A stretch of DNA of 64,000 nucleotides from an uncultured Pseudomonadota bacterium (lineage in GTDB: Bacteria > Pseudomonadota > Gammaproteobacteria > Burkholderiales > SG8-41). The notes beneath the pieces were generated by a model, which saw nothing but the letters and a program-made list of their open reading frames with translations, ran no database searches and was not told the origin of the DNA. The DNA lies in contig CAMPGR010000002.1 of NCBI GenBank assembly GCA_946885605.1, positions 8,262 through 72,261 of the forward strand, in the 5' to 3' direction. Positions 28,856 to 37,518 of the stretch are shown here, piece after piece. A program made the translations under genes and the position numbers. The stretch's first letter is position 1. Every line of letters starts with the position of its first letter.

Positions 28856-29307
28856 GTGCTCATCCCATCAGCAGGAAGCGACGAAAAATGGGATTGTCTT
28901 ACCGGGCGCAGGTTCCGCGGGGAATGCATTCGGAAGCGTCATCGATCGCCGCCTCTGCAACCCGCATGCCCGGCGAACAAGGGCGACTGCCCCTGGGCGA
29001 ACGCGTTTTCCTTTGTGACTGCGCAGTGCGAGGACTTGTCGCCGGGTTGCAACACCTCGTCAGGCGCTGCGCGCGCCCACTCGCGCGCTTGGACTCGCCT
29101 TGTATCGCAACGCGCTCGCCGCCGCGTCTCACCACATCGAGAAGTGGAACTTCACCACAAAAACTCGTTCAGACGGTCTGTCCGCTCGCGAACTCGGGAT
29201 TCCGGCTCGCGCGCCGTATAGTCCAGCGTAGCGTGCCACAGCCTGCGAGCCGATCTCGATTCGCATATGCCCGGCGCGCACTCGCTCCTGCACAAAAGGC
29301 CGATACC
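28856..29307. other. 452-base region without a recognisable intact gene
   Basis: This gap separates divergent udgX and the NtrC-type regulator. Frames are open but none has a convincing start, ribosome site or family signature. One stretch at about 28,960-29,060 translates to RLPLGERVFLCDC, which weakly recalls the zinc ribbon of IS200/IS605 TnpB-like proteins, followed by apparent frame loss. The last 80 bases presumably hold the promoter of the regulator. Confidence 0.4.
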
Positions 29308-30708
29308 ATGCCGCATGCGCTGCTCGTTGACGACGACACCGCCACCCTTGGCGCGCTCTCGGAGTTGGTTGCGCGCGAGGGGTTCACGGTGGCCGCCGCC
29401 TCGACGCTGCGGGAAGCGCGCGAGCGCGTCGCGGAGCGGCATCCCGATGTCGTACTGCTCGACCTGCTGTTGCCGGACGGCACCGGCATGGATCTCTTCG
29501 ACGACGTGAAATCGCGCGCCGTGACGGAGGTCGTGCTCATTACCGGTCACGCGAGCCTCGAGAGTTCGATCGAAGCTTTGCGGCTGGGCGCGGCGGACTA
29601 TCTCATCAAGCCGGTCAATGCGAGGCAGCTCAAGGCGATTCTCTCGCGGGTCGTTCGCCCGGCCGATCTCAAGACGGAGATCCGGGCGCTGCGAGAGGAG
29701 CTGCGCGGGCTCGGGCGGTTCGGGCGGCTGCTCGGCGCCGCGCCCGCCATGCAGGAGGTCTACGACCAGGTTCAGCGTGTCGCTCCGACCGCGGCAACGG
29801 TGCTGATCACGGGAGAAAGCGGAACCGGGAAAGAACTCGTGGCGCAGACTATCCATGACTTGAGCCGTCGCCGCAAGCAACTCTTCCTGCCTGTCAACTG
29901 CGCGGCGATTTCACCGCAACTCATCGAAAGCGAGATGTTCGGCCACGAGCGCGGCAGCTTCACCGGCGCGACGCGGGAGCACAAGGGTTACTTCGAGCGG
30001 GCAAGCGGCGGAACGGTGCTGCTCGACGAAATCACCGAGATGCCGGTGGAACTGCAAGTGAAGTTGCTGCGCGTGCTGGAGTCGGGCGTTTTCATGCGGG
30101 TCGGTTCGACGCGCGAGATCGATGTCGACGTGCGCATCATAGCCGCGACCAATCGCGCTCCGGAGGAAGCGGTGGCGGAGGGGAAGCTTCGTGAAGATCT
30201 CCTCTACCGGCTGCGCGTGTTTCCATTGCATCTGCCGCCTCTGCGCGAGCGCGGCGATGACGTCGTGCTGCTTGCCAATCATTTTCTCGCGGAGATGAAC
30301 CGCGTCGAGTGCGCGAACAAGGTTTTCGCACCCTCGGTTCTCGAGCGGCTCAAGGGATACGACTGGCCCGGCAACGTGCGCGAGCTGAGAAACGTTGTGC
30401 AGCGCGCTTTCATCATGGCGGACGACCTCATCGACGAGCATTGCCTGCCGCCGGAGTTGAGTCAAACGCGGCCCGGAAACGGCCCGTTCTTCCAGGTTCG
30501 CGCAGGAAGCAAGGTCGCCGACGTCGAGCGGCAACTCATACTGGCGACGCTGGAGCAGTGCGGCGGTACCAAGGAAAAGGCGGCAGCGATGCTTGGCATC
30601 AGCCTGAAGACCTTGTACAACCGGCTGCGCGAGTACGATTCCCGGAAGGAGCCTCACCCGGGCTCGAGCCCTGCCTCCGGCTCGCCGGACACGGTCATGG
30701 CGGAATAG
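29308..30708 (+). CDS. NtrC-family sigma54-dependent response regulator
   Basis: A 466-residue regulator. The receiver domain (1-115) has acceptor Asp52 in VVLLDLLLPDG, switch Thr79 and Lys101. The AAA+ domain has Walker A GESGTGKE (169-176), Walker B GGTVLLDEI and the sigma54-contact loop FGHERGSFTGA (216-221), where the usual GAFTGA reads GSFTGA. A Fis-type helix-turn-helix closes the protein (about 425-445, KEKAAAMLGISLKTLYNRLR). It should activate sigma54 promoters when phosphorylated, possibly by the nearby kinases. The ATG at 29308 starts the receiver; its ribosome site (AAAAGG) is modest. Targets unknown. Confidence 0.94.
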   Translation: MPHALLVDDDTATLGALSELVAREGFTVAAASTLREARERVAERHPDVVLLDLLLPDGTGMDLFDDVKSRAVTEVVLITGHASLESSIEALRLGAADYLIKPVNARQLKAILSRVVRPADLKTEIRALREELRGLGRFGRLLGAAPAMQEVYDQVQRVAPTAATVLITGESGTGKELVAQTIHDLSRRRKQLFLPVNCAAISPQLIESEMFGHERGSFTGATREHKGYFERASGGTVLLDEITEMPVELQVKLLRVLESGVFMRVGSTREIDVDVRIIAATNRAPEEAVAEGKLREDLLYRLRVFPLHLPPLRERGDDVVLLANHFLAEMNRVECANKVFAPSVLERLKGYDWPGNVRELRNVVQRAFIMADDLIDEHCLPPELSQTRPGNGPFFQVRAGSKVADVERQLILATLEQCGGTKEKAAAMLGISLKTLYNRLREYDSRKEPHPGSSPASGSPDTVMAE

Positions 30709-30729
30709 CGGCCGTCAGTGCCGCATACG

Positions 30730-31866
30730 TCAGCGGCGTGCCGCGGCCTCCACTATGGTCAGCATCAGCTCTTCCAGGTCTACGGGTTTGAGGGCGACCG
30801 CCTGGTAGCCGGCGCGGCGCGCGGCCGCAACGTCGCTTTCCCGGGCGTAGCCGGTGAGAGCAACGGCCGGCGTGGCGCCGCCCTCTTCTGGAGAGAGCGC
30901 ACGTATCTTTCTCAGGAGGGTGCACCCGTCCTCGTCGGGCATCCCGATATCCGACACGAGAACGTGCGGGCGGTATCGCGGCAGCCGCTCCAATGCGTCA
31001 CAAGCCGACGCCGCAGCCTCGACATCGGCACCCGCCCGGGCGAACGCTTCCTGCAGCAACTCAAGCGTATTGCGGTCATCGTCAACGGCCAGGATGCGCA
31101 GGCCGGCAAGCGTCTGTCGGCGCGACGCAGCGCCGCGGCTGTCATCGCGTGCAGGCGCTTCTCCGCTCATCAAGGGGAACCGGACGATGAAGCGCGCGCC
31201 TTGGTATACGCCCCCGCTGCCATCGATTTCCATGGAACCGCCGTGCATCTCTGCGAGATAGCGCGCGACGGCGAGACCTACGTCCAATGCGCCATGAGCC
31301 TCACGCGGGGCTGCATCGCGCCGATGGATACTCTCGAGCGCATGGGGTAAGAATTGCGCCGGGTAGCCTAGGCCCGCATCTGAAACGGCAAATGCCGCGG
31401 ACGAACCTTCGCGGTGCAGCGTTACACGCACCGTACCGCCGCGCTGGGTGGATTTCACGGCCTTCGAAAGCACGTTCCACACGATGTGGCGGATCTTTTC
31501 CATGTCGCCCCGGATAGCGCCGGTCTTTGCGTCCAGTTCGATCTCCAGGTGGACTCCTTTTGCTTCGATCACCGGCTGCAGCGCATCGACCGTAGCGGTA
31601 ATGGCGGGGACGAGCCGCAACGTGCGCGCATGGAGGCGCAGGCGACCCGCGCCGATCTCCGCAACGTTTACGAGGTCATCGATCAGTCGCGCCTGGGTGT
31701 GCGCGCTGTGCTCGATCTGCCGCAGCGCGCGACGCACCGTTTCGTTGCCGGCGTCGGCGCTCTTGACCATCTGTATCCAGCCGAGAATCGCATTGAGCGG
31801 CGTGCGCAGCTCGTGCGAAAGGCGGGCGAGAAACTCGGGATTGCTGCAGCGGAGTATTTCTTCCAT
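30730..31866 (-). CDS. hybrid histidine kinase with degenerate ATPase and C-terminal receiver
   Basis: A 378-residue protein: HisKA domain with acceptor His18 in LARLSHELRTPLNAILGW, an HATPase-like domain (about 120-240), and a receiver (about 255-375) with acceptor Asp in VSDIGMPDEDG, Thr in ALTGY and Lys in ALKPV. The ATPase is damaged: the N-box reads NVLSKAVKST (the Mg-binding Asn replaced by Lys), the G1 box reads DAGLGYPAQ, and the G2 region is DVGLAVARYLAE. It may therefore not autophosphorylate and may act as a phosphotransfer or phosphatase scaffold. No transmembrane segment. Convergent with the NtrC-type regulator and divergent from the next kinase. Confidence 0.85.
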   Translation of the reverse strand: MEEILRCSNPEFLARLSHELRTPLNAILGWIQMVKSADAGNETVRRALRQIEHSAHTQARLIDDLVNVAEIGAGRLRLHARTLRLVPAITATVDALQPVIEAKGVHLEIELDAKTGAIRGDMEKIRHIVWNVLSKAVKSTQRGGTVRVTLHREGSSAAFAVSDAGLGYPAQFLPHALESIHRRDAAPREAHGALDVGLAVARYLAEMHGGSMEIDGSGGVYQGARFIVRFPLMSGEAPARDDSRGAASRRQTLAGLRILAVDDDRNTLELLQEAFARAGADVEAAASACDALERLPRYRPHVLVSDIGMPDEDGCTLLRKIRALSPEEGGATPAVALTGYARESDVAAARRAGYQAVALKPVDLEELMLTIVEAAARR

Positions 31867-32062
31867 GACGATACGCCGCGGAGCGGCACGGCAGAAGAAT
31901 CGAAGCAGTACCTGTGCCAAGCGGCGCGCTGGAGCCGCGCGGAACCTCTTCTGCGCGCGGAATCTAATGTGTGATGAATGACCCCGCCGACCGCTGTGCA
32001 AAGCAACGGATCAGCGGGCCACCACGCGCAGCGATCGTATCGCTACCCGCAGGGAGTTCGCT

Positions 32063-33157
32063 TTGATCCCGGAACAGAGCATCGCCGGCTGGCTCGACGT
32101 CGTCTCGCGTGTCATGAACGTAGGCATGCTGCTTGTCGGTCCCGCAGGAAGGCTCGAGTTTGCCAACCTTCTCGCCGTAGAGCTCTTGGGATGCAACGGA
32201 GAGGAAGAACTGGCTCGGCGGTGGCCCGAGTTGCAGCGCGCGCTCCAGATCGATTCGGGCGAGTCTCTCAGTGGCCCGAGACCGAGGCGTATCACGGTGG
32301 ACCTGCCCCTTGCCGCGGGCACGCGTTACCTTAGACTGGAGATCCACGCGCTTCACGAGGCGTCCTGCCGCGGCTCGCTCGTGCTCATGCGTGACCGTCA
32401 GGCGGGCGATATCCTGGAGACCGATCTGCTGCTCGCAAGCCGCATGCGCTCGCTGGTCCATGTCTACCGTGTCCTCGCGCATGATCTGAAGGCCCCGCTC
32501 AATGCGATGCAGCTCACGCTCGAGCTCCTTGCCGATGCGAGCGCCTACGACGCATCGCCGGATGGTCCCGCGCGGCGCCAGCGGCATGTCGAGGTGTTGC
32601 GGGAAGAACTGGCGCGGCTCAATCGCATCCTGCAGACCATGCTCGACCAGAAGGAGCCGATCGACGCGGTGCCGCACCGCTTCGACTTGCGGGAAGTGAT
32701 ACGGGAAATCGTGGTGCTGCTTGCGCCGCAGGCGCGGGCGCAGCGCGTGGATCTCGGCATACAACTGCCTGAAGCGGCGGCCTGCCTGCAGGGCTACCGT
32801 GACCGACTCAAGCAGGCACTGCTCAACATCGCGATCAATGCCCTGGAGGCGATGCCGGGGGGCGGCCGGCTCGGTATGCGCCTCGAAATGGCTGACACCG
32901 AGGCCCGCGTCACCGTGAGCGATACCGGCTCCGGCATTCCGGATGATCTTCTGGAGGAAATCGACCAGATTTACTTCACGACGAAGGCGAGGGGGAGCGG
33001 CATCGGATTGTACGTGGCGCGGCTCGTGGTCGAATCGCATGGAGGGGACATCGCGGTGCGCAGCGAACCGGGGACGGGCACTACCTTCACGGTGTGTCTG
33101 CCATTGCGCGACGAAACGACGGCAAGCGCCAATGTGGCGGCAGGAGGCTATTCGTGA
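32063..33157 (+). CDS. PAS-domain sensor histidine kinase
   Basis: A 364-residue soluble kinase. A PAS-like domain (about 8-115) precedes HisKA with acceptor His in LAHDLKAPLNAMQLTLELL, and an intact HATPase: N-box LLNIAINALEAMPGGG, G1 DTGSGIPDD, and F/G2 region IYFTTKARGSGIGLYVARLV. This is the NtrB-like class that typically drives NtrC-type regulators, so it is the best candidate partner for the regulator at 29308-30708. The start is a TTG eight bases after AGGGAG; the next ATG would cut into the PAS domain. Divergent from the hybrid kinase with a 196-base gap. Confidence 0.9.
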   Translation: MIPEQSIAGWLDVVSRVMNVGMLLVGPAGRLEFANLLAVELLGCNGEEELARRWPELQRALQIDSGESLSGPRPRRITVDLPLAAGTRYLRLEIHALHEASCRGSLVLMRDRQAGDILETDLLLASRMRSLVHVYRVLAHDLKAPLNAMQLTLELLADASAYDASPDGPARRQRHVEVLREELARLNRILQTMLDQKEPIDAVPHRFDLREVIREIVVLLAPQARAQRVDLGIQLPEAAACLQGYRDRLKQALLNIAINALEAMPGGGRLGMRLEMADTEARVTVSDTGSGIPDDLLEEIDQIYFTTKARGSGIGLYVARLVVESHGGDIAVRSEPGTGTTFTVCLPLRDETTASANVAAGGYS

Positions 33158-33349
33158 GGACGCAGAAAGAGGGCAAGCGGCGGAAGGTGGAGGACGTCGA
33201 GCGCCGGTAACTCTTACAGCGAATTCCGCAATTCCTGCAGCGCAGCCGCGGTTGAGCGCGTATGCAAATGGGTTGAGCTTTACCCAGCTTCGCAAGCGGC
33301 ACGGAAATTGCTGCAGATGCGTAGTCCAACACCTTACCAGGAGGCGGCT

Positions 33350-33643
33350 ATGAGAAGCGTATTGCTCGGGTCGAGAGGCGAACGGCGCACCGACCGGCTT
33401 GCGGCAGGTTTGACTGAAATGGCGGCCCGGGCCCAGGAACTCGCGAGAGAGGCGGGAGCGGAAATCGGTGCCACGGTCAGCGAGACCCGATCGCGCCTGC
33501 TCGATGCGGTGCCCGCGGTCACCGAGACGGCGCAGCAGGCGGCGCGTGCAACGCACACCTATGTGCGAGAGAACCCGTGGAAAGTGCTCGGCATCGCCGC
33601 CGCGGTAGGCGCAGTCGTCGCAATTCTCCTCACCCGGCGCTGA
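33350..33643 (+). CDS. DUF883/ElaB-YqjD-like membrane protein
   Basis: A 97-residue protein with an amphipathic helical body and a C-terminal membrane helix NPWKVLGIAAAVGAVVAILL ending TRR, the DUF883 signature. E. coli relatives YqjD and ElaB are inner-membrane proteins that bind ribosomes in stationary phase; that role here is inference. The start follows CCAGGAGG. The N-terminal 20 residues (GERRTDRLAAGL) are more basic than in most relatives. Stands alone between the kinase and convergent glnS. Confidence 0.85.
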   Translation: MRSVLLGSRGERRTDRLAAGLTEMAARAQELAREAGAEIGATVSETRSRLLDAVPAVTETAQQAARATHTYVRENPWKVLGIAAAVGAVVAILLTRR

Positions 33644-33698
33644 TGCCCATCGGTTAAATCGCTCCAGCGCAACGCGGCGCGTCGCCTGGCCCCGCCGC

Positions 33699-35492
33699 TT
33701 ATGTCTTGCGCGTCGTCGGCGCCCCCCACGAATCGCGCAGCGACACTGCGCGGTTGAACACCGGGCGTCCCGGACGCGAGTCGCGCCGGTCGGCGACAAA
33801 GTAGCCATGGCGCTCGAACTGGAACCGCTCCTCCGCACGCGCTTGCCCGAGTGCGGGCTCCAGTTGCGCAGTCACGACCTTCATAGAATCCGGATTGAGA
33901 TCCTGGATGAAATCGCGCTCGCTGCCCGGTTGCGGCACGCGGAAGAGGCGGTCGTACAGCCGTACTTCGGCCGGTTGTGCCTGAAGTGCCGAGACCCAGT
34001 GGATATTGCCTTTCACTTTTATCTTCTCCGCACCCGGTGTACCGGAGCGGGTGTCCGGGTCGTACTCGCAATGCACGGCCACCACGTTTCCCTCGGCATC
34101 CTTCTCGCAGCCGGTACACTTCACGATGTAGGCGTAGCGCAGCCGGACGCGGTTCCCCGGAAAGAGGCGGAAATAGCCATCGATCGGGTGCTCCATGAAG
34201 TCGTCGCGCTCGATCCACAGCTCGCGCGATAACGGCAGGATGCGGCGCCCGAGCTCGGGCTTCTGCGGGTGGTTCGGCGCGTGGCATTCCTCCACGCGGT
34301 CCGCGGGATAATTGTCGATCACGAGGCGGACGGGGTCGAGCACCGCGACGCGGCGCTCAGCGCTCTCGTTGAGATCCTCGCGCATGCATTCCTCGAGCAC
34401 CGAATAGTCGATCCACGAGTCCGCCTTCGCTACGCCGATGCGCTCGGCGAAGCGACGGAAACCTTCCGGCGTGTAGCCGCGGCGGCGTGCGCCGACGAGC
34501 GTCGGCATGCGAGGGTCGTCCCAGCCCGCGACGTGCCGCTCTTCAACGAGCTGGATCAAGCGCCGCTTCGACAGCACCACGTACGTCAGGTTGAGGCGCG
34601 CGAACTCGATCTGCTGCGGCAGCGGCCGCAGCAGCAGGCCGCCGTCGGCGAGGCGGTCCAGCAACCAGTCGTAAAACGGACGTTGGTCCTCGAATTCCAG
34701 CGTGCAGAGCGAGTGCGTGATGTTCTCCAGCGCATCCTCGATCGGGTGCGCGTAGGTGTACATCGGGTAGATGCACCATTTGTCCCCGGTGCGGTGATGC
34801 GCAGCCTTGCGGATGCGGTAGATGGCCGGATCGCGCATATTGAGGTTGGGCGAAGCCATGTCGATCTTCGCGCGCAGCACCATGCTGCCCTCCGGGTGCC
34901 GGCACGCGCGCATTTCCCGGAACAGGCGCAGGCTTTCTTCCGCAGGGCGGTCCCGCCACGGGCTGTTCGTGCCCGGCTCGCCGAGCGTACCGCGCGCAAG
35001 GCGCATCTCTTCGGCGGACTGCTGGTCCACATAGGCGTGCCCGCGCTCGATGAGATGCTCCGCTGCGAGGTACATGAAGTCGAAGTAGTCGCTCGCGTAG
35101 TACAGATGCTCGCCCCAGTCGAAGCCGAGCCACTTCACGGCGTCGAGTATCGAGTCGACGTACTCCTGCTCTTCCTTCTCGGGGTTGGTGTCGTCGAAGC
35201 GCATGTGGCACGCGCCGCCGTATTCGCGCGCGAGTCCGAAGTTGAGGCAGATCGACTTCGCATGCCCGATGTGGAGGTAGCCGTTCGGCTCGGGAGGAAA
35301 ACGCGTGCGGATGCGCGCCGGATCCTTCGGCGCCAGCGCCTGTACCACGGCAGGGCCCGGACGCCCGGCCCAGGTACGATTCGCATACTTTCCGCGCGCG
35401 AGATCGCCTTCTATCGCTGTGCGGATGAAGTTGGATACGGAAGGTGGCTGCGAAGGCTGCCTTTGAGCCTTGCGAGATGGACGGTCGGACAT
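33699..35492 (-). CDS. glnS: glutaminyl-tRNA synthetase
   Basis: A 597-residue class I synthetase that charges tRNA-Gln with glutamine. The HIGH motif is in PPEPNGYLHIGHAKSICLNF (about 67-86), the KMSKS equivalent is VLSKRRL (about 310), and the anticodon-binding beta-barrels follow with GRRILPLSRELWIERDDFM. It ends PVFNRAVSLRDSWG as GlnRS does. The short N-terminus without a YqeY or extra domain is the usual proteobacterial form. The start is taken at ATG 35492; an in-frame TTG five codons earlier is possible and neither has a clear ribosome site. Confidence 0.97.
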   Translation of the reverse strand: MSDRPSRKAQRQPSQPPSVSNFIRTAIEGDLARGKYANRTWAGRPGPAVVQALAPKDPARIRTRFPPEPNGYLHIGHAKSICLNFGLAREYGGACHMRFDDTNPEKEEQEYVDSILDAVKWLGFDWGEHLYYASDYFDFMYLAAEHLIERGHAYVDQQSAEEMRLARGTLGEPGTNSPWRDRPAEESLRLFREMRACRHPEGSMVLRAKIDMASPNLNMRDPAIYRIRKAAHHRTGDKWCIYPMYTYAHPIEDALENITHSLCTLEFEDQRPFYDWLLDRLADGGLLLRPLPQQIEFARLNLTYVVLSKRRLIQLVEERHVAGWDDPRMPTLVGARRRGYTPEGFRRFAERIGVAKADSWIDYSVLEECMREDLNESAERRVAVLDPVRLVIDNYPADRVEECHAPNHPQKPELGRRILPLSRELWIERDDFMEHPIDGYFRLFPGNRVRLRYAYIVKCTGCEKDAEGNVVAVHCEYDPDTRSGTPGAEKIKVKGNIHWVSALQAQPAEVRLYDRLFRVPQPGSERDFIQDLNPDSMKVVTAQLEPALGQARAEERFQFERHGYFVADRRDSRPGRPVFNRAVSLRDSWGAPTTRKT

Positions 35493-35554
35493 CGGTGTTA
35501 CGCGCAAAAGGCTATTCTAACGGATGCGGGCAACGCGTCCCGCGCGCGAGCCCT

Positions 35555-36063
35555 TCACCGCTTCCCGAGGAAGCGGGTCTCGAGCGGGCGCTCGACGGCA
35601 CGTTGGCCCGGTCGGCGCATCGAGTAGGCCGGCTGCTTGCCACTCGCGCGAGCGTTCCATTCACGTAATGGCGCGCAACGCCCTCGTCCGCGGCGACGCC
35701 GTCCGCAATCGCGCCGCGGGCAACGAGCCGCCGAAATGTGGGGCGGCGTTCGCGCTCGCTGTCGTAGTGCGGGCCACGGCTGCCACCGAGCAGCCCCAGG
35801 GCAGTCGAGTGGGGTAAGCGTCTCCGCGATGGAATCGGTGACGGCCTGCTCGAACCAGCAGATCGCGCCCGCACTGACGCCGCCCAGGACGCTGCCCTGT
35901 GTCCATGCGAGACCGCAGGTCAGCGTCGAGACCCCAGTCGCGCCACAGCGCCAGCATGCTGCGGGTGTTGCCGCCGCCGACGAAAATGGCATCGTGCTCG
36001 AGAATATGGCCGCGCAAGTCCCTTGGCGTACGGCTGAAGAGCGCGAGATGCGACGGCTTGGCG
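35555..36063 (-). pseudogene. peptidase E (S51 dipeptidase) remnant
   Basis: The order and content match the C-terminal two-thirds of an S51 peptidase, spread over three frames. The first piece reads KPSHLALFSRTPRDLRGHIL then EHDAIFVGGGNTRSMLALWR; the second GSVLGGVSAGAICWFEQAVT with the catalytic Ser (GxSAG); the third RPTFRRLVARGAIADGVAAD and GVARHYVNGTLARVASS. The last codons sit in the second frame again and stop at 35555. At least three frameshifts, and the first about 90 codons are missing exactly where the adjacent monooxygenase gene ends. The family hydrolyses Asp-X dipeptides; this copy cannot work. Confidence 0.85.
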
Positions 36064-36065
36064 CG

Positions 36066-36395
36066 TCATGGTTCGCCGGGCGCTTCGTCCCGAGCCGTCA
36101 TGCCATAATCGCGCACCACGTTTGCCACGCGAATACGGTAGTCCGCGAAGATTTCCTCGCGCCCGCGCCGCTGTGCCGCGCGGTGCTGCACGTGGTTGCG
36201 CCAGCGCTCGACCGCCGCTTCATCGCGCCAGAAGGAAAGCGACAGGAGCTTCCCTTCGTTGTAGAGGCTCGCAAAGCGCTCCACGGAAATGAAACCGTCG
36301 ATCTTCTCGAGCTCGCTGCGCAGCGACTGCGCGATGGCAAGGTACTCCTGTTCGCGTCCGGTGTGGGGCTTCACTTCGAAAATCACCGCATACAT
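36066..36395 (-). CDS. antibiotic biosynthesis monooxygenase (ABM) domain protein
   Basis: A 109-residue dimeric alpha/beta-barrel protein of the ABM superfamily: MYAVIFEVKPHTGREQEYLA, a middle FISVERFASLYNEGKLLSLS and FWRDEAAVERWRNHVQHRAA. Family members include small monooxygenases and heme-degrading or unknown-function proteins; no cofactor site is visible. The start follows AAGGAGG. It sits immediately upstream of the truncated peptidase E remnant, whose 5' end is missing at this gene's stop codon. Confidence 0.85.
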   Translation of the reverse strand: MYAVIFEVKPHTGREQEYLAIAQSLRSELEKIDGFISVERFASLYNEGKLLSLSFWRDEAAVERWRNHVQHRAAQRRGREEIFADYRIRVANVVRDYGMTARDEAPGEP

Positions 36396-36510
36396 CGCAA
36401 CCCGCCTCCTTGGAGCACAACGCGCGCATTTTCGGCTGCCCGCACGGATTCGTCCAGACGCCGGGATGTGACGTTGCTGCCCGCCTGCCGGTATCATCCG
36501 CGGTATTCGT

Positions 36511-37518
36511 ATGAAGCAACTCGCTTATCGCGTACTGCACTGCCTTGCTTCCGGGGCGTTCCAATCCGGCGAGGGGCTCGCGCAAGCGCTCGGCATTTCG
36601 CGTGGCAGCGTGTGGAATGCTGTGAGAGAACTGGAGCAGGCGGGGCTCGAAATCTACCGTGTTCGCGGCCGCGGCTACCGCCTGCAGCAACCGGTCTCGC
36701 TGCTCGACCCCGCGGAAGTCGAGCGCCTGCTCGGCGCGCGATCCAGGCATTACAGCATCGAAGTGGTGGCGAGCGCCGACTCGACGAACACGCTTGCGCT
36801 GGAGCGCGCACGTGCGCACGCGCCTTCGGGGAAGTTGATTGCGGCGGAGTGGCAGACGAACGGCCGGGGCCGGCTCGGGCGCGCGTGGCATGCCGATGTC
36901 GCGGGCGCGCTTACTTTTTCCCTCGTGTGGCGCTTCAGTCAGGGCGCCGCGTTCCTGTCGGGCTTGAGCCTCGCGGTAGGTGTCGCGCTCGTTCGCGCGG
37001 TGAAAAAGGCTGGCGTAGCGGATGCGAAGCTCAAATGGCCCAACGATCTCGCGTGGAGGGGGCGCAAGCTCGCCGGCATCCTCATCGAGATGCAGGGCGA
37101 TGCGCTAGGCCCGACATGTGCCGTGATCGGAATCGGTGTCAACGTCCGCCTCTCGAAGGCCGTGCGCCGCCATATCGATCAGGCGGCGGCCGACCTCGAA
37201 AGCGCATGCGGCCGCACGGTGGATCGCAACGCGCTGCTCGCCGCGATCCTCCGCGAGCTCGCGCCCGTTCTCGAGACATTCGAGCGCCACGGCTTCGCGC
37301 CATTGCGCGCCGCGTGGCAGCGGCACCACGCGTGGCAGGGCCGCGAGGTCACGGTGCGCTTGCCCGATGGGCGCAAGGAGAGCGGCGTGGCGCACGGCGT
37401 CGATGACGAAGGTGCGTTGCTTGTCGCCGTCCCTGGCGGCACTCGGCGCTACCACAGCGGCGAAGTGAGCTTGAGGTTGCGGCCGCGCGCCGGACGCCGT
37501 GCGAGCGTCGCAGCGTGA
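36511..37518 (+). CDS. birA: biotin-protein ligase / biotin operon repressor
   Basis: A 335-residue two-domain protein. Residues 1-60 form a winged helix-turn-helix (GLAQALGISRGSVWNAVREL), and from about 85 the ligase domain carries ADSTNTLA, the biotinyl-AMP loop GRGRLGRAWH, KWPNDLAWRGRKLAGILIEM and GIGVNV. It activates biotin as biotinyl-AMP, biotinylates acetyl-CoA carboxylase BCCP and can repress biotin genes. A C-terminal SH3-like domain follows. coaX overlaps its stop codon by four bases, a pairing common in Betaproteobacteria. Confidence 0.96.
   Translation: MKQLAYRVLHCLASGAFQSGEGLAQALGISRGSVWNAVRELEQAGLEIYRVRGRGYRLQQPVSLLDPAEVERLLGARSRHYSIEVVASADSTNTLALERARAHAPSGKLIAAEWQTNGRGRLGRAWHADVAGALTFSLVWRFSQGAAFLSGLSLAVGVALVRAVKKAGVADAKLKWPNDLAWRGRKLAGILIEMQGDALGPTCAVIGIGVNVRLSKAVRRHIDQAAADLESACGRTVDRNALLAAILRELAPVLETFERHGFAPLRAAWQRHHAWQGREVTVRLPDGRKESGVAHGVDDEGALLVAVPGGTRRYHSGEVSLRLRPRAGRRASVAA

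Noticed and set aside
33158..33214. An 18-codon GTG-started frame overlapping the kinase stop
   Set aside because: Too short and highly charged, with no family or context support.
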